A stretch of DNA of 10,751 nt from Planctomycetales bacterium (lineage in GTDB: Bacteria; Planctomycetota; Phycisphaerae; SM23-33). Below are positions 1 to 6,036 of this stretch, one piece after another; position 1 is the stretch's first letter, and each line of letters starts with the position of its first letter. The notes beneath the pieces are model-generated. The model had not been told where the DNA came from. It ran no database searches and worked only from the letters and a program-made list of their open reading frames with translations. The stretch covers positions 1 through 10,751 of the forward strand of contig DAOVLV010000028.1 in NCBI GenBank assembly GCA_030631085.1, read 5' to 3'. A program made the position numbers and the translations under genes.

Positions 1-320
1 CGAGTATTAAACCGTTCTACATGCGGCTTAGCGATGACGGCAAGACGGTTGCGGCAATGGACGTTTTGGTGCCGAAGATTGGCGAGATTATCGGCGGCTC
101 GCAGCGCGAGGAGCGTCTTGACGTGCTGACCGAGCGGATGAGGGCACAGGACCTGAACCCGGACGATTACTGGTGGTACACCGACCTTCGTCGCTACGGC
201 ACGGTCCCGCACGCCGGCTTCGGCCTGGGCCTGGAGCGGACAGTCCAGTTTGCCACCGGAATGTCCAACATCCGCGACGTAATCCCGTTCCCAAGAACGC
301 CGCGCTCGGCGGAGTTTTGA
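1..320 (+). CDS. asnS: Asparaginyl-tRNA synthetase, C-terminal part (5' truncated)
   Basis: This is the last 105 or so codons of a class IIb aminoacyl-tRNA synthetase, which charges tRNA(Asn) with asparagine in the cytoplasm. The frame is open from base 3 to the TGA at 318-320, so the start lies outside the window. Visible AsnRS signatures are the IGEIIGGSQREERLD block (class II motif 2/3 region that shapes the amino-acid pocket), the YWWYTDLRRYG segment, and class II motif 3 GFGLGLERTVQF, whose arginine binds ATP. The terminal RDVIPFPRTPRSAEF is the usual end of bacterial AsnRS; AspRS differs here. The next gene begins 25 bases downstream, so co-transcription is likely. Identity is very sure; only the length is unknown. 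Confidence 0.95.
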   Translation, partial: SIKPFYMRLSDDGKTVAAMDVLVPKIGEIIGGSQREERLDVLTERMRAQDLNPDDYWWYTDLRRYGTVPHAGFGLGLERTVQFATGMSNIRDVIPFPRTPRSAEF

Positions 321-345
321 TGGCATCCACTATTTGGGAAATATC

Positions 346-1611
346 ATGCAATTGAATCCAACTATTCGAGAGATTCGGGAATCCGCAACGCTGGCTATCA
401 ACCAGAGGGTGTCGGCTTTGCGGCAGGGCGGCAGGACGATTTGGCATTTCGGGTTTGGGCAATCGCCTTTTCCCGTCCACCCGAAAATGCAGGATGCGCT
501 TCGCCAAAACGCATTCAGAAAGGAATACCTTCCCACGCTGGGTCTGCCGGCATTGCGCGAGGTTATCTGTTCGTTTCACAGGGAGCATTTTCAATACGAA
601 TTCGCCCCCGACCACGTTATCATCGGCCCCGGAAGCAAGGAATTAATCTTCCAGGCGCTATACCTTCTTGAAGGTCCGTTAATCCTCCCGGCTCCGTGCT
701 GGGTCAGTTACGCACCGCAGGGCGAAATTTGCGGCAAACCTGTCGTTCCGGTCGTTGCCGAGAAAACCGACGGCTACAAGGTTCGCGCCGAGCAGTTGAG
801 GTCGGCTGGGCGGGAACTTCCCGCCGGGCAGAAAATCATGATCCTCAACAGTCCTAACAATCCCACTGGGGCTGTCTATTCCGCCGATGAATTGCAGGCT
901 TTAGCGCAGGTTTGCCGTGAATTGAACATTATCGTTATCTCCGATGAGATTTACTCTCACGTCTGTTTCAACGGTACGCCGGCGAAGGGGATCGGCTTGT
1001 TTTATCCCGAAGGCACAATCGTAACCGGTGGGCTAAGTAAGGCCTTCTCTGCCGGTGGATACCGCCTCGGTTTTCTGGCTGCACCGGCGGAAATGACCGG
1101 ATTTATCAAAGCCATCGCTACCCTCGCCAGCGAGACCTTCAGTTGTGTCAGTTCGCCCGTCCAGTATTCCGCTATTGTCGCCTTTTCGGACGATTCCGAC
1201 GTTATGGAATACGTCAACCAATGTACATCGCTTCATCACGTAGCCGGGGATTACCTGTACGAAAGATTCACGGAGATGTCCCTGGGCTGCGTCAGGCCTG
1301 AGGGAGGTTTTTACCTCTTCCCCGATTTCGCCCCTTTCAGAAGGTCGCTGGAAGGGCTTGGCATCGCCGGTTCGCCGGATTTGTGTCGATATCTTCTTGA
1401 GCACGTTGACGTGGCCATGCTGCCGGGAACGGATTTTTGCCACCCAGCCGAGGAGTTAACCTGCCGGGTAACGAGTGTCGATTACGACGGCGGCGCGGTT
1501 TTCGAGGCTTCTCTCACGCAACCAGAACTTGGCTGCGACTTTATCGAAACCCACTGCCCCAATCTGAAAGACGGATGCGACGCGCTGAAAAATTTCCTTG
1601 AATCTTTCTGA
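346..1611 (+). CDS. Class I/II PLP-dependent aminotransferase
   Basis: A fold-type I aminotransferase of the AspC/COG0436 kind, transferring an amino group between an amino acid and a 2-oxo acid via PLP; the true substrate cannot be read from sequence. From ATG 346 it has 421 residues. Visible motifs are GPGSKE (about 94-99, phosphate-binding start), NSPNNPTG (168-175, with the conserved Asn), SDEIY (199-203, Asp200 for the PLP ring nitrogen and Tyr203), GGLSKAFSAGGYRLG (228-242, Lys232 as Schiff-base lysine, Arg240 for PLP phosphate), and LTCRVT with Arg374 for the substrate carboxylate. The catalytic set is complete. A TTG at 334 is in frame, but ATG 346 has a GGGA-containing stretch six bases upstream and starts the recognisable protein. 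It lies between asnS and a PHP gene with short gaps, consistent with one operon. Confidence 0.9.
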   Translation: MQLNPTIREIRESATLAINQRVSALRQGGRTIWHFGFGQSPFPVHPKMQDALRQNAFRKEYLPTLGLPALREVICSFHREHFQYEFAPDHVIIGPGSKELIFQALYLLEGPLILPAPCWVSYAPQGEICGKPVVPVVAEKTDGYKVRAEQLRSAGRELPAGQKIMILNSPNNPTGAVYSADELQALAQVCRELNIIVISDEIYSHVCFNGTPAKGIGLFYPEGTIVTGGLSKAFSAGGYRLGFLAAPAEMTGFIKAIATLASETFSCVSSPVQYSAIVAFSDDSDVMEYVNQCTSLHHVAGDYLYERFTEMSLGCVRPEGGFYLFPDFAPFRRSLEGLGIAGSPDLCRYLLEHVDVAMLPGTDFCHPAEELTCRVTSVDYDGGAVFEASLTQPELGCDFIETHCPNLKDGCDALKNFLESF

Positions 1612-1635
1612 TATTGACCTAATAACCAATTGACC

Positions 1636-2244
1636 ATGAAAGTCGAATTACATTTACATACGAGTCGTTACAGTGCCTGCTCGAAGGCCACGCCGGCTGA
1701 GTTGATGGAGCGGTTGGTCCAGACCGGTTACGAGGCTGTGTTTATCACCGAGCACGATGCTGTTTGGAGCGACAGGGAAATCGAGCAGTTGCAACAAGGT
1801 TTTCCGGACATCAGGATTTTCCCCGGTACCGAATTGAGCACAGGCCCGCAGAAAATGCAGCACTTGCTGATACTGGGCACGACCGATCCGGAATACACCC
1901 GGCTTGGCGATGTGGCGAAGATTCTGGCAAAGGCACGCGATGAGGGACACCTGACAGTCCTGGCGCATCCGTTCCGCTGGGAAGGCGGCGCGGAGATGCT
2001 TGCCAGCGGTCTGCTGCCCGACGCCCTGGAATTGCGCACCAACAACCAGAACCGTAAAAAGGCGAAAATCGCCGCCGACGCTGCTGAGCGGCTCGGACTG
2101 CCGCTGGTGAACTCCGGCGACGTGCATGGGCTGAAGTTCGTCAACCGTTTCTGGATCGAGACGGACAGACCTCTCCTCAAGGCCACCGACATCCGCACCG
2201 TCGTACTCAACCGGGCATACGTCAACCGCAAGAGCGGAAAATAA
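1636..2244 (+). CDS. PHP-domain metal-dependent phosphoesterase
   Basis: A 202-residue stand-alone PHP domain protein, a TIM-barrel-like phosphoesterase using a cluster of divalent metals. Metal-ligand motifs appear in the expected order: HLHT (His6, His8), TEHDA (Glu39, His40, Asp41), GTELS (Glu67), AHPF (His111) and SGDVH (Asp162, His164). The usual Asp-Gly after HxHT is replaced by a YSACS stretch, a variation found in some PHP subfamilies. Relatives include the TrpH/YciV 3',5'-nucleotide phosphatases and histidinol phosphatases, so the substrate remains open. ATG 1636 is preferred over the in-frame TTG 1630 because the protein begins naturally with MKVELHLHT; no strong ribosome-binding site is seen for either. 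It begins 24 bases after the aminotransferase and is probably the last gene of the asnS unit. Confidence 0.85.
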   Translation: MKVELHLHTSRYSACSKATPAELMERLVQTGYEAVFITEHDAVWSDREIEQLQQGFPDIRIFPGTELSTGPQKMQHLLILGTTDPEYTRLGDVAKILAKARDEGHLTVLAHPFRWEGGAEMLASGLLPDALELRTNNQNRKKAKIAADAAERLGLPLVNSGDVHGLKFVNRFWIETDRPLLKATDIRTVVLNRAYVNRKSGK

Positions 2245-2317
2245 TTTTCGATTTTGTGGTGAGACTACGGTAGAAACGGTATGGCAAATCAAAAATCAAA
2301 AATCTAAAATCGAAAAT
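2244..2317. repeat. AT-rich heptad repeat with flanking dyad between convergent genes
   Basis: Between the stop codons of the PHP gene (+) and infA (-) there is a run of 7-base units ending in ATC: AAAAATC at 2291-2297 and 2298-2304, TAAAATC at 2305-2311, with partial units on each side. The 12-mer ATTTTCGATTTT at 2244-2255 is the exact reverse complement of 2306-2317, so the spacer can fold into a long-looped hairpin. Its position between converging genes makes a bidirectional termination or insulation role possible, but there is no GC-rich stem, so this is inference. Confidence 0.5.
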
Positions 2318-2319
2318 GT

Positions 2320-2547
2320 TTATTTCTGCCGGTACACGATCCTGGCTTTGGTCAGGTCGTATGGGCTGATCTGTATGAGGACGCGGTCGCCGGGAAGGAT
2401 GCGGATATAGTGCCGGCGCATCCGTCCGGAGATGTGCCCGATGAGTTGGTGCTTGTTGCCGCCCAGATCAACCTCCAGGCGGAACATCGCGTTAGGCAAT
2501 GCTTCAAGGACAATCGCGTCGGTCTCAATGTGTTCGGTCTTAGCCAT
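2320..2547 (-). CDS. infA: Translation initiation factor IF-1
   Basis: A 75-residue OB-fold (S1-like) protein, close to the usual 72 residues of bacterial IF-1, which binds the A site of the 30S subunit during initiation with IF-2 and IF-3. The signature GRMRRHYIRILPGDRV, followed by SPYDLTKARIVYR, is diagnostic, and the opening MAKTEHIETDAIVLEALPNA also fits the family. It reads on the - strand from ATG (2547-2545) to TAA (2322-2320). Its neighbours on both sides run the other way, so it is a single-gene unit and not part of an S10/spc ribosomal operon, where infA is often found. The bases before the ATG are an A-run (GCGAAAAAAAC) with no Shine-Dalgarno motif. Confidence 0.96.
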   Translation of the reverse strand: MAKTEHIETDAIVLEALPNAMFRLEVDLGGNKHQLIGHISGRMRRHYIRILPGDRVLIQISPYDLTKARIVYRQK

Positions 2548-2662
2548 GTTTTTTTCGCAACAGATGAAGGACTATAACCTCGCTGCACGGCAAGGTCAAC
2601 TATCGAAGCAGTTTATATTCCGTTATTATTGTGTTCGGCCAAACAGCGGGGCGGCCTCCATC

Positions 2663-2690
2663 ATTATACCCGTCATTGACACAGGCCCAA
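2663..2690 (-). promoter_or_regulatory. infA: Candidate promoter for infA
   Basis: On the - strand a perfect TATAAT lies at 2668-2663, with a weak -35 TTGGGC at 2690-2685 (16-base spacer, three of six matches). It would give a leader of roughly 110 bases before the infA ATG. It overlaps the candidate gatC -35 on the other strand. The -10 match is strong and the -35 weak. Confidence 0.35.
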
Positions 2691-2704
2691 TCATATCGCA
2701 TCAT
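2676..2704 (+). promoter_or_regulatory. gatC: Candidate sigma-70-type promoter for gatCA
   Basis: A perfect TTGACA at 2676-2681 is followed after 17 bases by CATCAT at 2699-2704 (four of six matches to TATAAT). Transcription would begin near 2711, giving a leader of about 35 bases. The gatC ribosome-binding site AAGGTG (about 2735-2740) lies five bases before ATG 2746. Confidence 0.45.
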
Positions 2705-2745
2705 CGGGTGCTTTACAGGCGGGATAATCTCCCGAAGGTGTAAGT

Positions 2746-3051
2746 ATGACTGAAAAGAAAATAGACAACGAACTAATTCGCCATATCGCCTTACTTGCCA
2801 GAATTGAAATGACAGACGAGCAGGCCGATGCCCTGGGCCGGCAGTTCGCCGATATCGTCGCCTATGTGGACAAGTTAAGCGAACTGGACACCAACGGCAT
2901 CGAGCCGATGGCCCACGCGCTGGACGTTTGCAATGTCCTTGCCGACGACGTCCCCGGCGAATCCCTGTCGTCTGAACAGGCCCTCGCAAACGCACCCGCA
3001 CGCGACGGCGACTTCTTCAAAGTCCCCAAAGTTATCGGAGATTCGCAATGA
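2746..3051 (+). CDS. gatC: Asp-tRNA(Asn)/Glu-tRNA(Gln) amidotransferase subunit C
   Basis: A 101-residue small subunit of the GatCAB tRNA-dependent amidotransferase, which converts Glu-tRNA(Gln) to Gln-tRNA(Gln), or Asp-tRNA(Asn) to Asn-tRNA(Asn). GatC wraps the GatA-GatB interface and stabilises the complex. The N-terminal helical pattern (IRHIALLARIEMTDEQADALGRQF), the central segment with VDKLSELDTNGIEPMAH, and the terminal DFFKVPKVI are typical of the family, and the length is normal. ATG 2746 has a fair AAGGTG Shine-Dalgarno. Its last four bases form ATGA with the start of gatA, so translation is likely coupled. The subunit identity is secure from the protein and the adjoining gatA. Confidence 0.95.
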   Translation: MTEKKIDNELIRHIALLARIEMTDEQADALGRQFADIVAYVDKLSELDTNGIEPMAHALDVCNVLADDVPGESLSSEQALANAPARDGDFFKVPKVIGDSQ

Positions 3052-4553
3052 GCGGCGTTATCGACCTTTCCGCACTGGAGTTGCGCGACGCGATCACCGC
3101 CGGCGAAGTCTCCGCTACCGATGCGACACGGGCCTACCTTGACGCCATTGAGACGATGGATAAAAAACTCTGCGCCTACAACGAGACATTCGCAGAGCGG
3201 GCGATGCGGCAGGCTGAAATGATAGATAAGGCCCGTTCCGTCGGTCAGCCGATGAAACCCTTGGCCGGCGTGCCGGTGGCTCTCAAAGACAATATCTGCA
3301 CGTCCTTTGGACTGACGAGTTGCTCATCGAAAATGCTCGAAAATTTCCACGCTCCTTACGACGCCACCGTCGCCGGCAAGTTGGCGTCGGCTGGGGCGAT
3401 TGTTCTCGGCAAAACCAATATGGACGAGTTCGCTATGGGTTCATCGACGGAGAACTCCGCTCGTCAAACTACGCGTAATCCGTGGGACACGTCGCGCGTC
3501 CCCGGCGGATCGTCGGGCGGATCGGCTGCCGCCGTCGCTGGGCGGATGTGCGCCATGGCCATCGGCTCGGATACCGGCGGGTCGATTCGCCAACCGGCGG
3601 CATTCTGTGGCTGTGTGGGACTCAAACCAACCTATGGCCGGGTGAGCCGATACGGACTCGTCGCCTTCGGTTCAAGCCTCGACCAGATCGGCCCGCTGAC
3701 CCGCGACGTAGCCGATGCCGCCATGATGCTCGGCGTCCTGGCCGGGCACGACGGGCACGATTCGACAAGCGTCGATAAGCCCGTGCCGGACTACCTCGCC
3801 TCGCTGGATAAACCCATCGAAAACCTCCGCGTCGGGCTGATAAAGGAATTTCATTCCGAATCGCTGGATGCCGAGATTCGTGGGGCTGTGGATAAGGCTG
3901 CGGAAATCTACCGCGACGCCGGAGCCGAGATTATCGAAGTCTCGCTACCCCATAGCCGAGTCGATATCGACGAAGCGGGGCAACTTTCGTCCTACGCCGT
4001 AGCCTGTTATTACCTCGTCGCCACAGCCGAGGCCTCCAGCAATCTCGCCCGATACGACGGTGTGCACTACGGCCATCGAACCGCCGAAAAGGTCGGCGGA
4101 ATCGTCGAACTCTACAGCCGAAGCCGGGCAGAAGGCTTCGGCGATGAGGTCAAACGCCGCATTATGCTCGGCACTTACGCGCTGTCGAGCGGCTACTATG
4201 ATGCGTACTACCTCAAGGCCCTGAAGGTCCGCCGGCTTATCAAAAACGATTTCGACGCCGCCTTCGAAAAGTGCGATGTCCTGCTGGCTCCGACGGCTCC
4301 TGAGACCGCCTTCAAGATCGGCGACAAGACAGCCGATCCGCTGACGATGTACATGTCTGACATTTACACTATCAGCGCGAACCTCGCGGGCATTCCGGGC
4401 ATCTCCATCCCCGCGGGCTTGAGCAAGTCAGGTCTGCCACTGGCTGTCCAACTGCTCGGTAATGTCTTCAGCGAAGAAACGCTCCTGCGCGCAGCAAAAA
4501 TGTACGAAAAAGCAAGCGGTAACTCGCGCCTAACGCCGGAAATGATGAAATGA
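3048..4553 (+). CDS. gatA: Asp-tRNA(Asn)/Glu-tRNA(Gln) amidotransferase subunit A
   Basis: A 501-residue amidase-signature enzyme that hydrolyses glutamine and passes ammonia to GatB for tRNA-dependent amidation. The Ser-cisSer-Lys triad is complete: Lys80 in VALKDNI, Ser155 in the GGSSGGS loop (153-159) and Ser179 in SDTGGSIRQPA. Other GatA features are GKTNMDEFAMGSSTENS (121-137) and the C-terminal GIPGISIPAGLSKSGLPLAVQLLG block. The length matches GatA and the GatA-specific blocks distinguish it from general amidases. It overlaps gatC by four bases (ATGA). The gene after it is not gatB, so the tRNA-binding kinase-like subunit must be elsewhere. Because asnS is also present at the window start, the main job of the complex here is probably Gln-tRNA(Gln) formation (inference). 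Confidence 0.97.
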   Translation: MSGVIDLSALELRDAITAGEVSATDATRAYLDAIETMDKKLCAYNETFAERAMRQAEMIDKARSVGQPMKPLAGVPVALKDNICTSFGLTSCSSKMLENFHAPYDATVAGKLASAGAIVLGKTNMDEFAMGSSTENSARQTTRNPWDTSRVPGGSSGGSAAAVAGRMCAMAIGSDTGGSIRQPAAFCGCVGLKPTYGRVSRYGLVAFGSSLDQIGPLTRDVADAAMMLGVLAGHDGHDSTSVDKPVPDYLASLDKPIENLRVGLIKEFHSESLDAEIRGAVDKAAEIYRDAGAEIIEVSLPHSRVDIDEAGQLSSYAVACYYLVATAEASSNLARYDGVHYGHRTAEKVGGIVELYSRSRAEGFGDEVKRRIMLGTYALSSGYYDAYYLKALKVRRLIKNDFDAAFEKCDVLLAPTAPETAFKIGDKTADPLTMYMSDIYTISANLAGIPGISIPAGLSKSGLPLAVQLLGNVFSEETLLRAAKMYEKASGNSRLTPEMMK

Positions 4554-4641
4554 AATCAGCCGCGTCGGAGCGCAACGCAGACTCGCCGTGGCGAGAATAA
4601 CGCGAACTTAAACATATTAATAATAAAACAAGGAGCACAGC

Positions 4642-4953
4642 ATGGCATCGAAAGAAAAAATGGGGTTTTGGGCGTATCACCGCAAATTGTCGAAACAGGA
4701 AAACCGGTTACTTTGGTGTGGTAAGTGGATTGGATTAGGGGCGGGGCTCTTGATTGGTTTAAGTCTCTCACGATTATTTGGGGATATATTGTTTGCCATT
4801 GTGTTGCTTTCTGTCGCAGCCGTGTCGGGGGTGATTTCGGCCGTCATGTGGCACTGTATAACTCTGGTAACGGCGGGGGAAAACAGTTCGGAAATTCATG
4901 ACAAAAAAGATGCGGGCTATGAGCAGGGAGAAGAAAACGGTCAGTTTGAGTAA
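4642..4953 (+). CDS. Small two-helix membrane protein, unknown function
   Basis: A 103-residue protein not recognised as any named family. The N-terminus (1-28) is basic and polar. Two hydrophobic segments follow: about 29-45, rich in glycine (G31, G33, G35, G39, a possible helix-packing face), and about 48-76. They are joined by a tight turn containing Arg-Leu-Phe-Gly-Asp. The C-terminus (78-103) is acidic and hydrophilic, with EHD/KKD and EQGEENG. Both ends are therefore probably on the same, likely cytoplasmic, side. It has a strong AAGGAG (4630-4635) six bases before ATG 4642, and the helices plus site make it a credible gene. The dehydrogenase gene starts nine bases after its stop, implying co-expression. 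It resembles small inner-membrane accessory proteins only in architecture. Confidence 0.75.
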   Translation: MASKEKMGFWAYHRKLSKQENRLLWCGKWIGLGAGLLIGLSLSRLFGDILFAIVLLSVAAVSGVISAVMWHCITLVTAGENSSEIHDKKDAGYEQGEENGQFE

Positions 4954-4962
4954 ACAGTAACA

Positions 4963-5727
4963 ATGAACCCTTACCTTTCACAATTTGGTCTCGACGGAAA
5001 ACGCGCTATTGTTACCGGCGGGAATCGCGGGCTGGGGCTGGAGTTCACCAAGGCCCTGCTCGGAGCCGGCGCTGATGTAGCCGTCCTCTGCCGCAGCGGA
5101 CAGGCTGACGAAGCCGCCGACGCAGCAAAGGTATTTTCCCGTAATCTGATAGTCATTGCTGCGGATTTGTCTAAAGATGGAGACCGAAGCGGGCTGATTC
5201 AGCGGGCTGTAGATAAACTTGGCGGCTTGGACATCCTTCTCAACAATGCCGGAATCCAGCATCGCGCCCCGGCAGCCGATTTTCCGATGGACAAATGGCG
5301 CGAAATTATCGAGCTGCACCTGACGGCAGTGTTTGATTTGTCGCAGCAGGCTGCCCGGATAATGTGGGAGACCGGCGGGCGGATTATCAACATCGCCAGT
5401 ATGGTCAGTTTCTTGGCCGGTCAGTCCATTTGCGCATACACCACCGCCAAGAGCGGCATCGCAGGCCTGACGCGGGCGATGGCGAACGAATGGGCGGAAC
5501 GCGGCATTACCGTCAACGCGATAGCGCCAGGGTATTTCGTAACCGACATGACGGCTTCGCTCCAGAAAGACGAAACCCGCAATGCCGAGATCGTCTCACA
5601 CATCCCGATGGGGCGGTGGGGCGAACCAGCCGAACTGACCGGTGCGTTGCTGCTGCTGGGGTCGGATGCGGGGCGATACACAACCGGACAAATAATCGCA
5701 GTCGATGGCGGGTATCTGTTAAGGTAA
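4963..5727 (+). CDS. kduD: SDR oxidoreductase, KduD/IdnO-like sugar-acid dehydrogenase
   Basis: A 254-residue classical short-chain dehydrogenase/reductase. The Rossmann motif TGGNRGLG is at 18-25 and NNAG at 94-97; catalytic Ser146, Tyr159 and Lys163 (YTTAK) are present. The block INIASMVSF, MANEWA and NAIAPGY, and the ending IPMGRWGEP...IAVDGGYLLR resemble KduD (2-dehydro-3-deoxy-gluconate 5-dehydrogenase of uronate/pectin breakdown). NNAGIQHR and APGYFVTDMT also recall IdnO (gluconate 5-dehydrogenase), so a keto-sugar-acid substrate is likely but the exact one is not settled. The position of the fourth catalytic residue, Asn in most SDRs, holds His119 (LHLTAVF). ATG 4963 has no clear Shine-Dalgarno and follows the small membrane-protein stop by nine bases, suggesting translational coupling. 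No transporter or hexuronate genes are next to it. Confidence 0.75.
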   Translation: MNPYLSQFGLDGKRAIVTGGNRGLGLEFTKALLGAGADVAVLCRSGQADEAADAAKVFSRNLIVIAADLSKDGDRSGLIQRAVDKLGGLDILLNNAGIQHRAPAADFPMDKWREIIELHLTAVFDLSQQAARIMWETGGRIINIASMVSFLAGQSICAYTTAKSGIAGLTRAMANEWAERGITVNAIAPGYFVTDMTASLQKDETRNAEIVSHIPMGRWGEPAELTGALLLLGSDAGRYTTGQIIAVDGGYLLR

Positions 5728-5857
5728 GCGATTAAAGAGTACTGGACATTTTATGCGCGCCCGTTCAAAAGTTTTACATTTATCCCGCCGGCGATAGACA
5801 TCTCGCATCAATCCCTTAAACCGTTGTGGTGGCAGGGAAAGCAATCATTCATAAAGA

Positions 5858-5870
5858 CTTGTATTACAAG
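5858..5870. promoter_or_regulatory. 13-bp perfect palindrome, possible activator site
   Basis: CTTGTA-T-TACAAG is a perfect dyad with 6-base arms around one central base. It sits about 92-104 bases upstream of the start site expected from the -24/-12 element, a usual distance for an enhancer-binding-protein site. The protein that would bind is unknown. Confidence 0.3.
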
Positions 5871-5935
5871 ACGTTATGTAACCGCGGCGCATTATCTTCG
5901 TCTTATGGATAAAAAAAAGTCGCCCAAGCGGTTAT

Positions 5936-5951
5936 CGGCACTGAATTTGCA
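5936..5951 (+). promoter_or_regulatory. Candidate sigma-54 (-24/-12) promoter for the TPR gene
   Basis: The stretch CGGCACTGAATTTGCA matches the sigma-54 consensus TGGCACG-N4-TTGCA at 14 of the 16 positions if the N4 gap is counted as free. The near-invariant GG (5937-5938) and GC (5949-5950) are present at the correct spacing. Transcription would begin near 5962, about 75 bases before ATG 6037. The only departures are the first T (C here) and the G after CAC (T here). Confidence 0.45.
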
Positions 5952-5978
5952 CATTAGAGCACGGAGTTGGTATTCCAG

Positions 5979-6017
5979 TGCGCCTGTTAAACGTTGTTTG
6001 GAAACAACCCAGGCGTA
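5979..6017 (+). other. Long imperfect hairpin in the leader of the TPR gene
   Basis: An outer stem pairs 5979-5986 with 6010-6017 (eight pairs, core CGCCTG/CAGGCG, one G-U). An inner stem pairs GTTGTTT (5993-5999) with AAACAAC (6002-6008). They are separated by a lopsided bulge of six bases on the 5' side and one on the 3' side. No T-run follows, so it is unlikely to be a simple terminator; a leader control element is possible. Confidence 0.45.
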
Positions 6018-6036
6018 ACTTCGGACATAGTTGGAT

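Larger units (their letters stand above)
5728..6036. other. Gene-free 309-base interval with regulatory-looking structure
   Basis: No convincing protein is encoded here; the only sizeable open frame (5824-6018) needs a TTG start, has no ribosome-binding site and shows no domain. The interval instead holds, in order, a 13-bp palindrome at 5858-5870, a sigma-54-type promoter match at 5936-5951, and a long imperfect hairpin at 5979-6017, all aimed at the TPR gene downstream. No tRNA or known RNA gene was recognised. Confidence 0.6.

Noticed and set aside
4582..4595. Terminator after gatA
   Set aside because: CTCGC-CGTG-GCGAG is a short 5-bp stem with no T-run after it, so support is too weak.
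5824..6018. 64-codon open frame in the gap before the TPR gene
   Set aside because: It needs a TTG start, has no ribosome-binding site, a basic low-information composition and no recognisable domain, and it covers the sigma-54-like element and hairpin.
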